NCBI RefSeq assembly: GCF_007829815.1
Contig: NZ_VIWT01000006.1
Span: 186,001 to 250,000, forward strand
Length of the DNA: 64,000 nt
Origin: Kitasatospora viridis
Lineage (GTDB): Bacteria > Actinomycetota > Actinomycetes > Streptomycetales > Streptomycetaceae
Direction: 5' to 3'
Shown here one piece after another: positions 26,829-33,719 of the stretch; within the stretch, counting starts at the first letter, position 1; each line of letters begins with the position of its first letter. The position numbers and the translations under genes are program-made. The notes under the pieces are model-generated. The model did no database searches. It was not told the DNA's origin and was given only the letters and a program-made list of their open reading frames with translations.

Positions 26829-26872
26829 CGGCCTGACGGGCAGCTCACATCACCAGGGGCACCGTCAGGCCG
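26829..26872. terminator. Terminator-like hairpin between convergent genes
   Basis: A perfect 11-bp inverted repeat (26829-26839 with 26862-26872) encloses 22 bases. The right arm includes the stop codon of the convergent hydrolase gene, so it probably serves mainly the LLM oxidoreductase transcript. Confidence 0.5.
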
Positions 26873-27734
26873 GCTGGGTCACGCCGCCCCCGCCACCGGG
26901 CTGACCCGCCGTCAGGAACCGGCTGATCTCCCGCGCCACGGCGTCGGGCTCGTCCAGCATCGAGAGCACGTACGCGCCGGGCACCTCGGCGTACTCCCCG
27001 GCCGGCAGCAGCTCGGCGAGCCGGTGGCCGTGCTCGGGCGGCATCAACCGGTTGTCGGGCGACCAGAGCACCAGGGCGGGCCCGGCGAAGTCGCGCAGCG
27101 CCTCGGTGTCGCGGACGAGCCGGGCCTTGTCGAGCGGCCCGGTGAGGTAGGCGCGCAGGTCGCGCCGGATCGCCGGATCGCGGAGCAGGGGCGCGGTCCA
27201 GCCGCGGACCAACTCGTCCGGCACCGGGTCGCGGGTCATCTGCCCGAACAGCGGCGGCAGTCGGCGCAGTGCGCCGATCCGCAGCTGGCGGGCGGCCAGC
27301 CACAGCCCGCCGGGCACCCTGGCGGAGCGCACCGCGAGCTTGCCGGGCAGCCCGGGCGGGAAGTTGTCGAACGCCTCGCAGGGCAGGATCACCTGCCGGG
27401 CCACCCGCTGGTCGCGGCCGCGGGCGGTGAGGAAGAGCGCCCCGCCCCAGTCGCTGTGCACCAGGGTGACGTCGCGCAGGTCGAGCGCGTCGAGGAAGTC
27501 GGCGACCAGGCCGACCAGTCCACCCAGCGTCAGGTCGGCGTCCGGCCGCATGGGCCGCCGGTGGGCGCCCAGCGGGAGCACCGGGCGCAGGTAGCGGAAC
27601 CCGGCCGGAAGCAAGGGCAGGACGCGGTCCCAGAGACTGTGGTCCATCATCAGTCCGTGCAGCAGGACGACCGGCGGCCCGGCACCCGTTTCGTCGTACT
27701 CGACGACACCGGCCGGAAGTTGGACATCCTGCAC
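26865..27734 (-). CDS. Alpha/beta-fold hydrolase, dehalogenase-like nucleophile elbow
   Basis: A soluble hydrolase of 289 residues. The oxyanion region is VVLLHGLMMDHSLWD. The nucleophile elbow reads VHSDWGGA, with Asp rather than Ser, as in haloalkane dehalogenases and epoxide hydrolases. The acid region is LWSPDNRLMPPEH. Where the catalytic His normally sits before the last helix the sequence reads VPGAYVLSMLDEP, so a His is not evident. The start GTG 27734 has GGAGG six bases upstream. It lies 65 bases after the small lectin gene on the same strand. The activity is therefore uncertain. Confidence 0.85.
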   Translation of the reverse strand: MQDVQLPAGVVEYDETGAGPPVVLLHGLMMDHSLWDRVLPLLPAGFRYLRPVLPLGAHRRPMRPDADLTLGGLVGLVADFLDALDLRDVTLVHSDWGGALFLTARGRDQRVARQVILPCEAFDNFPPGLPGKLAVRSARVPGGLWLAARQLRIGALRRLPPLFGQMTRDPVPDELVRGWTAPLLRDPAIRRDLRAYLTGPLDKARLVRDTEALRDFAGPALVLWSPDNRLMPPEHGHRLAELLPAGEYAEVPGAYVLSMLDEPDAVAREISRFLTAGQPGGGGGVTQPA

Positions 27735-27799
27735 GACTGCCTCCGTTGGAACGCTTGCGATTGCCCGTGCCGCCGGGGCGGGGTCAGCCGTTCCCCCGC

Positions 27800-28393
27800 T
27801 CACCCCATCTGGTACAGGTCCCAACCCTGCCAGCCGCCGTCCTGCGACGGTCCGTTGCAGGGGTAGCCGCGCAGCAGGTCCGAGCCGCCGGGGCCGGCAT
27901 CGGAGTCGTCCAGGCAGCGGCCGGTTGCCTCGTTCTGGAGCACCTGCTGGGGATAGGAAGGGCTCGTGCCGGTGTAGCGGTTGACGATCCTCCAGTGCTG
28001 CCAGCTCAGCCCGTTGCAGGGGAAGCCGCGCAGCAGGTCCGAGCCGTTGGGACCGGCGTCGGAGTCGTCCAGGCACAGCCCGGTGGCGGCGTTCTGCAGG
28101 GAGGCGCCACCGGAGCTGACCTCCACCACGGTCCACTCCTGCCAGCCGCCGCTGTAGCTGTTCGCGAGGCAGGGGAAGCCGCGCAGCAGGTTGCCGCTGA
28201 CGGCGTTCGAGTCGAAGGAGTCGTCCACGCAGCGGCCGGTGTTGTTGTTCCCGCCGATCCGGTAGTGGTGCGGCCAGGAAAAGGTGTCGGTGTTGCCGTA
28301 GGCGGCAGCCGGGGAGCTCGCCGCAGCGACGCCCCCCAGCGCGATCGCCAGAGCCGCGGCGCCTCGCACGGCCCGCCTGGTGGTCTTGTGCAT
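27800..28393 (-). CDS. Small secreted ricin-type beta-trefoil lectin
   Basis: A secreted protein of 197 residues: signal peptide (MHKTTRRAVRG, Ala-rich core, cut near AAAYGN), then one beta-trefoil of three similar repeats. Each repeat contains C-x-DDS-x-D, LLRG(F/Y)PC and a closing Q-x-W (QEW, QHW, QGW). The paired Cys in each lobe probably form disulphides. There is no catalytic domain, so it is likely a free carbohydrate-binding protein. I choose ATG 28393, with a GGGGG ribosome site, over 28411. An inverted repeat upstream may be regulatory. Confidence 0.85.
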   Translation of the reverse strand: MHKTTRRAVRGAAALAIALGGVAAASSPAAAYGNTDTFSWPHHYRIGGNNNTGRCVDDSFDSNAVSGNLLRGFPCLANSYSGGWQEWTVVEVSSGGASLQNAATGLCLDDSDAGPNGSDLLRGFPCNGLSWQHWRIVNRYTGTSPSYPQQVLQNEATGRCLDDSDAGPGGSDLLRGYPCNGPSQDGGWQGWDLYQMG

Positions 28394-28448
28394 GATGACG
28401 CCCCCGTTCATGCAGGGGGTCGGTCCGCCCGCCCCCGGTTCTGCTGCC

Positions 28449-28470
28449 GCAGTGCAGGTTTGTGCACTGC
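28449..28470. promoter_or_regulatory. Inverted repeat upstream of the lectin gene
   Basis: GCAGTGCA (28449-28456) and TGCACTGC (28463-28470) form a perfect 8-bp inverted repeat around six bases, 56 bases before the lectin start. It is either an operator or a hairpin in the 5' leader. Confidence 0.35.
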
Positions 28471-28503
28471 CGGTTGGGATCCTACCGACCGCGATGTCCC
28501 GGA

Positions 28504-28557
28504 CGACACCGAGCAGGAGGCGCCGGCCGCTCGGCGAACGCTGCCCGCTCGGTGTCG
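28504..28557 (-). terminator. Terminator-like hairpin after the lipoprotein gene
   Basis: A perfect 11-bp stem (28504-28514 with 28547-28557) encloses 32 bases that contain a smaller GC-rich hairpin. It begins 15 bases past the lipoprotein stop. Confidence 0.5.
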
Positions 28558-28572
28558 CTTTCCGACTGGAGA

Positions 28573-29436
28573 TCAGTTGGTTGCGCCCTGCAGCGCGGTG
28601 CTGAGGTCGGTGGTGTCGCTGTCCGGCGGCGGGGTGACGGTGACCTGGGTGGTGGAGTAGTCGGAGTAGTCGCCCGTCAGGTCCAGCTGCGTGGTGGCGG
28701 TCGGCGGGGTGGACTCGTGGATGCGGATCGGGAGGTTCTGGTCGTTGACCCACAGGTCGACGTTCATCGTGGTGAGGCCGAGCTTGGTGGACTGCGCGAG
28801 CGCGGCCTTGAGCGCCGGGTCCTGCGCGGCCGCGAGCTTGGTGAGGTCGACCGTGCCGGAGTAGTGCGTGGTCTGGACGCCGTCCACGGTCTCCTGGCCG
28901 ACGCGCTGGATGTCGGGGGAGGAGGTGAAGAGCTTCAGTTGGGTCGACGGGTCGTTGCTGGCGCTGTTGTTCATCTGGTCGGCCAGCGCCTGGCCCGAGG
29001 CGCCCATCGCGGTGAGGTCGATCTTCATCCAGTGCTTGCCGTCGTTCTTGGCGGCCGCGACGTCGCCCATATTCATGTACATGGTGGTGCCGCTCATCAT
29101 CATGCGGATCGAGCCGTCGCCGCCGACCTGCGCGGCGAGCGCGGGCATGCTCATCGTCATGTCCATCGCGATCGGCTTCCAGGACAGGGCACCGGAGCCG
29201 GTGGTGCTGATGTCCTGGCCCTGGGCCTGGATGTGCTCGGCCATCTTGACCTTGACCGAGGTGTACTGCGAGGTGGCCTTGGTGCTCTGCGCCATGGCGT
29301 CGGCCACGGTGGCCAGCTGCACGGAGCCGGCGCTCGCGGTGCCGGTGGCGGTGGAAGCGGACTTGGTGCCGCACGCGGCCAGCCCGGCCACGGCGAGCAC
29401 CGCGGTGGTGGCGGCGAGAGTACGGGTGTGACGCAT
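28573..29436 (-). CDS. Lipoprotein, LppX/LprG-like
   Basis: A secreted lipoprotein of 287 residues. The signal peptide ends in a lipobox (VAGLAAC, lipidated Cys22) and is followed by a Thr/Ser/Ala linker. The rest is rich in beta strands, with Met-rich stretches (MDMTMSMPAL, RMMMSGTTMYMNMG) and the late motif NVDLWVNDQNLPIRIHES. The half-barrel pattern resembles the actinobacterial LppX/LprAFG family, which carries lipids to the outer envelope. Streptomycete members are uncharacterised. It is monocistronic or follows the NmrA-type gene by 83 bases. Confidence 0.82.
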   Translation of the reverse strand: MRHTRTLAATTAVLAVAGLAACGTKSASTATGTASAGSVQLATVADAMAQSTKATSQYTSVKVKMAEHIQAQGQDISTTGSGALSWKPIAMDMTMSMPALAAQVGGDGSIRMMMSGTTMYMNMGDVAAAKNDGKHWMKIDLTAMGASGQALADQMNNSASNDPSTQLKLFTSSPDIQRVGQETVDGVQTTHYSGTVDLTKLAAAQDPALKAALAQSTKLGLTTMNVDLWVNDQNLPIRIHESTPPTATTQLDLTGDYSDYSTTQVTVTPPPDSDTTDLSTALQGATN

Positions 29437-29519
29437 GGAATCCCCCCTGCTGCAAACTTCCCTGACTCGACGCTACACCCGCGGTGCGTCGGCGGACGGG
29501 TCTGGTGCCCGAGTTCGAC

Positions 29520-30374
29520 TCAGCCGAGCGACTCGCGCAGCACCGCCCCCACGGGCGTGGGCTCACGCCCGAGCAGGGTGGCCAGCGTCGGGTCGACGGT
29601 GGCGAACTCGCCGGCCCGGGCGGCGACGAAGATCCCGAGCAGCTGGCCCGCCAACTGCTCGGGGACGCCGTGGCCCACCAGCTCCTCCCGGAACCGCTGG
29701 TCGGGCACGGTGGTCCTGCTCCAGGCCCGGCCGGTGACCTCGCCGGCGATCGCGGCCAGCTCCTCGAAGGTGAGCGCCTGACTGCCCGTCAGCGGCGGCG
29801 TGGGCCCCTCGAAGCGGCCCTCGTCGGCCAGGATCGCGGCGGTGGCGTCGGCGAGGTCGGCGTGCGCGGTCCAGGCGACCGGCCCGTCCGCGGGCAGCGC
29901 CACCCGGCCGGACCGCGCCTGGCCGAGGAAGTGCGCGGCGCTGGCGGCGTAGAAGCCGTTGCGCAGCGCGGTGAACGGCACGCCGCAGGCGCGCAGCAGC
30001 TCCTCGGTGGCGGCGTGGTCGCGGCAGGCCTGGAAGTGCGAGTCCGGGCCGGCCCCCATCTGACTGGTGTACAGCACGCGGCGGGCGCCCGCCGCGACGG
30101 CCGCCCCGATCGCGGTGCGGTGCTGCGTGACGCACTCCTCGCCCATCTTGTCGACGGAGACGACGAGCACCTGCGTGGCCCCCTCGAAGGCGTGGGCGAG
30201 CGAGGCGGCGTCCTCGAAGCCGCCCTGTCGCACCCGCACGCCGCGGTCGGCGAGCTCCTGCGCCTTGCGCGGGTCGCGGACGCTGACGCCGACCCGCTGC
30301 GCCGGTATCCGGGCGAGCAGCCGCTCGACGATCTGGCGCCCCAGCAGTCCGGTGGCTCCGGTCACGATGATCAT
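29520..30374 (-). CDS. NmrA/SDR-type NAD(P)H-binding quinone reductase (QOR2-like)
   Basis: An atypical short-chain dehydrogenase of 284 residues. Rossmann motif VTGATGLLGRQIVERL is at residues 4-19. VSVRDPRKAQELADRG and RQGGFEDAASL are the cofactor-selecting and second-strand segments of QOR2 (YtfG)-like quinone reductases. The Tyr-x3-Lys pair of true SDRs is absent, as normal for NmrA-like proteins. It is divergent from a TetR gene with a clear palindrome between them. It probably detoxifies quinones or electrophiles under that repressor's control. Confidence 0.88.
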   Translation of the reverse strand: MIIVTGATGLLGRQIVERLLARIPAQRVGVSVRDPRKAQELADRGVRVRQGGFEDAASLAHAFEGATQVLVVSVDKMGEECVTQHRTAIGAAVAAGARRVLYTSQMGAGPDSHFQACRDHAATEELLRACGVPFTALRNGFYAASAAHFLGQARSGRVALPADGPVAWTAHADLADATAAILADEGRFEGPTPPLTGSQALTFEELAAIAGEVTGRAWSRTTVPDQRFREELVGHGVPEQLAGQLLGIFVAARAGEFATVDPTLATLLGREPTPVGAVLRESLG

Positions 30375-30403
30375 GATGCGCTCCAGTGCGGTACGGGAAT
30401 GAC

Positions 30404-30420
30404 TGTTTCCGGTGGAAACA
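30404..30420. promoter_or_regulatory. Candidate TetR operator
   Basis: TGTTTCC (30404-30410) and GGAAACA (30414-30420) are perfect arms around GGT in the 102-bp gap between the NmrA-type gene and its divergent tetR gene. They lie in an unusually AT-rich stretch likely to hold both promoters. Confidence 0.5.
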
Positions 30421-30476
30421 CTTCAACGGTAGCACTGATATTAACGATGGAATCACAGCTGAGATATCATCGATCC

Positions 30477-31229
30477 ATGGCACCGTCCGCAAGCAGCCCG
30501 AACACCAGCGGTACCGGCCCCGCCGCGACCGACCCCGCGTCCGCCGCCCGCGAGCAGACCAGGCTGCGCGTCATCGAGGCCGCCATCGGCCTGCTCGCCC
30601 AGGGGGGCCGCGACGCGGTCACCACCCGCGCGGTCGCCGACGCGGCGGGGCTCCAAGCACCCGCCATCTACCGGCTGTTCGGCGACAAGGACGGGCTGCT
30701 CGACGCGGTGGCCGAGCACGGTTTCAGCACGTTCATCGCCAGCAAGCACATCGACCCCGACCCGGCCGACCCGATCGAGGACCTGCGGGCGGGCTGGAAC
30801 GCCTCGATCGAGTTCGGCCTGGCGAACCCGGCCCTGTTCACCCTCATGTACACCGAGCCCACCAGGGCCCACTCGGCCGCCTTCAAGGCCGGCATGGCGA
30901 TCCTGATGGGCCGGGTCCGCCGGCTCGCGGCCGGCGGCTGGCTGCTGGTCGACGAGGAGCTCGCGGCGCAGACCATCCACGCCACCGCCCGCGGCGCGGT
31001 GCTCACCTGGCTCTCGCTGCCCGAGGAGCAGCGCGACCCGGCCCTGTTCAGTACGCTGCGCGAGGCCATGGTCAGCGCCGTCACCACCCAGCGGCCGGCC
31101 GTGCAGGGCCCCGGACCGGCCGGCGCCGCCCGCGCCCTGCGTGCCGCGCTGCCCGAGCAGACGGTGCTCAGCGCCGCCGAGCGGCACCTGCTGGGGGAGT
31201 GGCTGGAACGCCTCGCCGCCGAAGGCTGA
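30477..31229 (+). CDS. TetR-family regulator, divergent from the quinone reductase
   Basis: A regulator of 250 residues. A disordered Ser/Pro/Ala N-terminus precedes the helix-turn-helix: RVIEAAIGLLAQGGRDAV, TTRAVADAAGLQAPAIYRLF and GDKDGLLDAV. The ligand domain is followed by a C-terminal tail. The start ATG 30477 lies just after an AT-rich gap that carries the inferred operator. The stop directly abuts the hypE stop on the opposite strand with no spare base, so no terminator lies between them. Confidence 0.9.
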   Translation: MAPSASSPNTSGTGPAATDPASAAREQTRLRVIEAAIGLLAQGGRDAVTTRAVADAAGLQAPAIYRLFGDKDGLLDAVAEHGFSTFIASKHIDPDPADPIEDLRAGWNASIEFGLANPALFTLMYTEPTRAHSAAFKAGMAILMGRVRRLAAGGWLLVDEELAAQTIHATARGAVLTWLSLPEEQRDPALFSTLREAMVSAVTTQRPAVQGPGPAGAARALRAALPEQTVLSAAERHLLGEWLERLAAEG

Positions 31230-32300
31230 TCAGCAGATCCGCGGCAGCTGCTCGCCCAGCGGCCGGTCCACCACCCGGGTGGCGCCGAAGGCGGTGCGGG
31301 CCACCACCATGCCGGGGTGGGCGTCCACGCACTCGCCGATGATCCGCGCCCCGGCGCCCAGCGGGTGGGCCAGCATGGCCGCGAGCACGGCGTCGGCGTG
31401 CTCGCGCGGCACGAAGGCGACCAGCTTGCCCTCGTTCGCCACGTAGAGCGGGTCGAGGCCGAGCAGCGCGCAGGCGTTGGCGACCTCCGGCGGCACCGGC
31501 AGCGCCCGCTCCTGCAGCAGCACGCCGACCGAGGAGGAGGCGGCGATCTCGTTGAGCGCGGCGGCGACCCCGCCGCGGGTGGGGTCGCGCAGCACGTGCA
31601 GGTCGGGCGTGACCGCGAGCATCGCCGCGACCAGCCCACCCAGGGGCGCGCAGTCGCTCTCGATCCGCACCCCGAACTCCAGGCCCTCGCGCACGCTCAT
31701 CACGGCCACGCCGTGCAGGCCGATCGGGCCGCTGACGATCACCACGTCGCCCGGGACCGCCCGGTCGGGGCGGATGTCCACCCCGTCCGGCACCAGGCCG
31801 ATGCCGGCGGTGTTCACATACACCCCGTCACCGTGCCCCGACTCGACCACCTTGGTGTCCCCGGTGGCGACCCGGACCCCCGCCGCCCGGGCCGCCGCGC
31901 CGATCGCCTCGGCCACCCTGGCCACGGTTTCCAGCTCGACGCCCTCCTCCAGCAGGAAGGCGCAGGACAGGAAGGCCGGCACGGCGCCGCTCATCGCGAG
32001 GTCGTTGACGGTGCCGTTGACCGCGAGGTCGCCGATGCTGCCGCCGGGGAAGAAGAGCGGGCGGACCACGAACGAGTCGGTGGAGAAGGCCAGTCGGGCC
32101 CCGCCGAGCCGCAGCACGGCGGAGTCCGGGAACCCGGACAACTCTGGGCTGCCGAAGGCCGGCGCGAAGACGTGCTCGACCAGTTCGGAGGAGAGCGTGC
32201 CCCCGCCCCCGTGGCCCATCACGATCCGGGGCTGGTCGCGCAGCGGCGCCGGGCAGGTCCAGCCGGAGAAGTCCGGCGCGGGTGCGAGCAGCTCAGCCAA
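31230..32300 (-). CDS. hypE: Hydrogenase maturation protein HypE
   Basis: An ATP-dependent dehydratase of 356 residues that turns the carbamoyl group on its C-terminal Cys into the cyanide ligand of the [NiFe] site. The AIR-synthase-like fold shows GHGGGGTLSSELVEHVF and ATGDTKVVESGHGDGVYVN. The chain ends exactly in PRIC, so the catalytic Cys356 is intact. It works with HypF, HypC and HypD, encoded upstream. The start overlaps hypD by eight bases. It is the last gene of the hydrogenase operon. Confidence 0.97.
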   Translation of the reverse strand: MAELLAPAPDFSGWTCPAPLRDQPRIVMGHGGGGTLSSELVEHVFAPAFGSPELSGFPDSAVLRLGGARLAFSTDSFVVRPLFFPGGSIGDLAVNGTVNDLAMSGAVPAFLSCAFLLEEGVELETVARVAEAIGAAARAAGVRVATGDTKVVESGHGDGVYVNTAGIGLVPDGVDIRPDRAVPGDVVIVSGPIGLHGVAVMSVREGLEFGVRIESDCAPLGGLVAAMLAVTPDLHVLRDPTRGGVAAALNEIAASSSVGVLLQERALPVPPEVANACALLGLDPLYVANEGKLVAFVPREHADAVLAAMLAHPLGAGARIIGECVDAHPGMVVARTAFGATRVVDRPLGEQLPRIC

Positions 32301-33417
32301 CGGGAGCCACCTCCACGGGAGTCGGGGCGCCGGCCAGCCGGCGGTAGAGGTAGTAGGCGGCGCAGGCGCCCTCGCTGGACACCATGGTCGCGCCCAGCGG
32401 GGTGCGCGGGGTGCAGACCGTGCCGAAGGCCTCGCACTCGTGCGGCTTGAGCAGGCCCTGCAGCACGTCGCCGCTGCGGCAGGCGGCGGGCTCGACGGTG
32501 GTCAGGTCGCCGACCTCGAAGCGCTGCTCGGCGTCGAACTCCCGGTAGGCCTCGGACAGTCGCCAGCCGCTGGCGGGGATGGTGCCGATGCCGCGCCAGG
32601 CCCGGTCGGTGACCTCGAAGACGTCCGCCAGCATCCGGCGGGCCGCCGGGTTGCCCTCGGGGCGGACCGCCCGGGGGTAGGCGTTCTCCACCCGGTGCTC
32701 ACCGCGCTCCAGTTGGCGCACCGCCCGGCGCACCCCCTCCAGGATGTCCAGCGGCTCGAACCCGGTGACCACGATCGGCACCCGGAAGCGCTCGGCCAGC
32801 TGCGGGTACTCCTCGGTGCCCATCACGCTGCACACGTGCCCGGCGGCCAGGAAGGCCTGCACCCGGCAGTCCGGCGAGGTCATCAGCCCCTCGATCGCGG
32901 GCGGCACCCGCACGTGGGAGACCAGCAGGCTGAAGTTGCGGATGCCGAGCCGGCGCGCCTGGTAGACCGTCATGGCGTTGGGCGGGGCGGTGGTCTCGAA
33001 GCCGATGCCGAAGAAGACGACCTGCTTGTCCGGGTTCTCCCGGGCGATCCGCAGCGCGTCCAGCGGGGAGTACACCACCCGTACGTCCCCGCCCTCGCCG
33101 CGCACGGTGAACAGGTCCCGGCCGGTGCCGGGCACCCGCAGCATGTCGCCGAAGGAGCAGAAGATCACGCCGGGCCGGGAGGCGATCTCCAGCGCCTTGT
33201 CGATCATCTCCAGCGGGGTGACGCACACCGGGCAGCCCGGCCCGTGGATCAACTCGATCTCTTCGGGCAGGAGTTGGTCGATGCCGTGGCGGATGATGGA
33301 GTGCGTCTGCCCGCCGCACACCTCCATCAGCGCCCACGGGCGGGTGACGGTGGCCCGGATGTCGTCGAAGAGCCGCCGCGCCAGCTCCGGGTCCTGGAAC
33401 TCGTCGAGGTACTTCAC
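32293..33417 (-). CDS. hypD: Hydrogenase maturation protein HypD
   Basis: A [4Fe-4S] scaffold protein of 374 residues on which the Fe(CN)2CO unit is assembled together with HypC. Conserved motifs are intact: CGGQTH (Cys34), GPGCPVC (Cys62, Cys65) and the thiol-rich C-terminal part around EPAACRSGDVLQG and CEAFGTVCTP. It overlaps hypC by four bases and hypE by eight, which implies strict co-translation. Confidence 0.97.
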   Translation of the reverse strand: MKYLDEFQDPELARRLFDDIRATVTRPWALMEVCGGQTHSIIRHGIDQLLPEEIELIHGPGCPVCVTPLEMIDKALEIASRPGVIFCSFGDMLRVPGTGRDLFTVRGEGGDVRVVYSPLDALRIARENPDKQVVFFGIGFETTAPPNAMTVYQARRLGIRNFSLLVSHVRVPPAIEGLMTSPDCRVQAFLAAGHVCSVMGTEEYPQLAERFRVPIVVTGFEPLDILEGVRRAVRQLERGEHRVENAYPRAVRPEGNPAARRMLADVFEVTDRAWRGIGTIPASGWRLSEAYREFDAEQRFEVGDLTTVEPAACRSGDVLQGLLKPHECEAFGTVCTPRTPLGATMVSSEGACAAYYLYRRLAGAPTPVEVAPVG

Positions 33418-33719
33418 CGGTCGACCTCCTCGGTCACGGGCCCGGCGGCGGCCTCCTCGGCGGCCCGTTCCCAGGCGTCGCCGAACTCCTCCTCCAGCAG
33501 GCCGAGTCCGTTGAACAGGGCCAGCGTCTGCCGGGCCGACTCCTCGTCCAGGCGCTGCAGCGCGAAGCCCACGTGCACGATGGTGTACTCACCGACCCGC
33601 AGGTCGGGCAGGTACTCCAGGCACACGTCCTTGACCACGCCGCCGAAGTCGACGGTGGCCATCCGGGTACCGTCGCGTTCCTCGACGGTCAGCACTCTGC
33701 CGGGTACGGCCAGACACAT
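33414..33719 (-). CDS. hypC: Hydrogenase maturation chaperone HypC
   Basis: A small HypC/HupF chaperone of 101 residues. It begins MCLAVPGRVL, with the essential Cys2 that holds iron after removal of Met1. It carries Fe(CN)2CO from HypD to the large subunit. It starts inside the 3' end of hypF (31-base overlap) and its stop overlaps hypD by four bases. The C-terminal 25 residues are an acidic Ala/Glu extension beyond the core fold. Confidence 0.96.
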   Translation of the reverse strand: MCLAVPGRVLTVEERDGTRMATVDFGGVVKDVCLEYLPDLRVGEYTIVHVGFALQRLDEESARQTLALFNGLGLLEEEFGDAWERAAEEAAAGPVTEEVDR

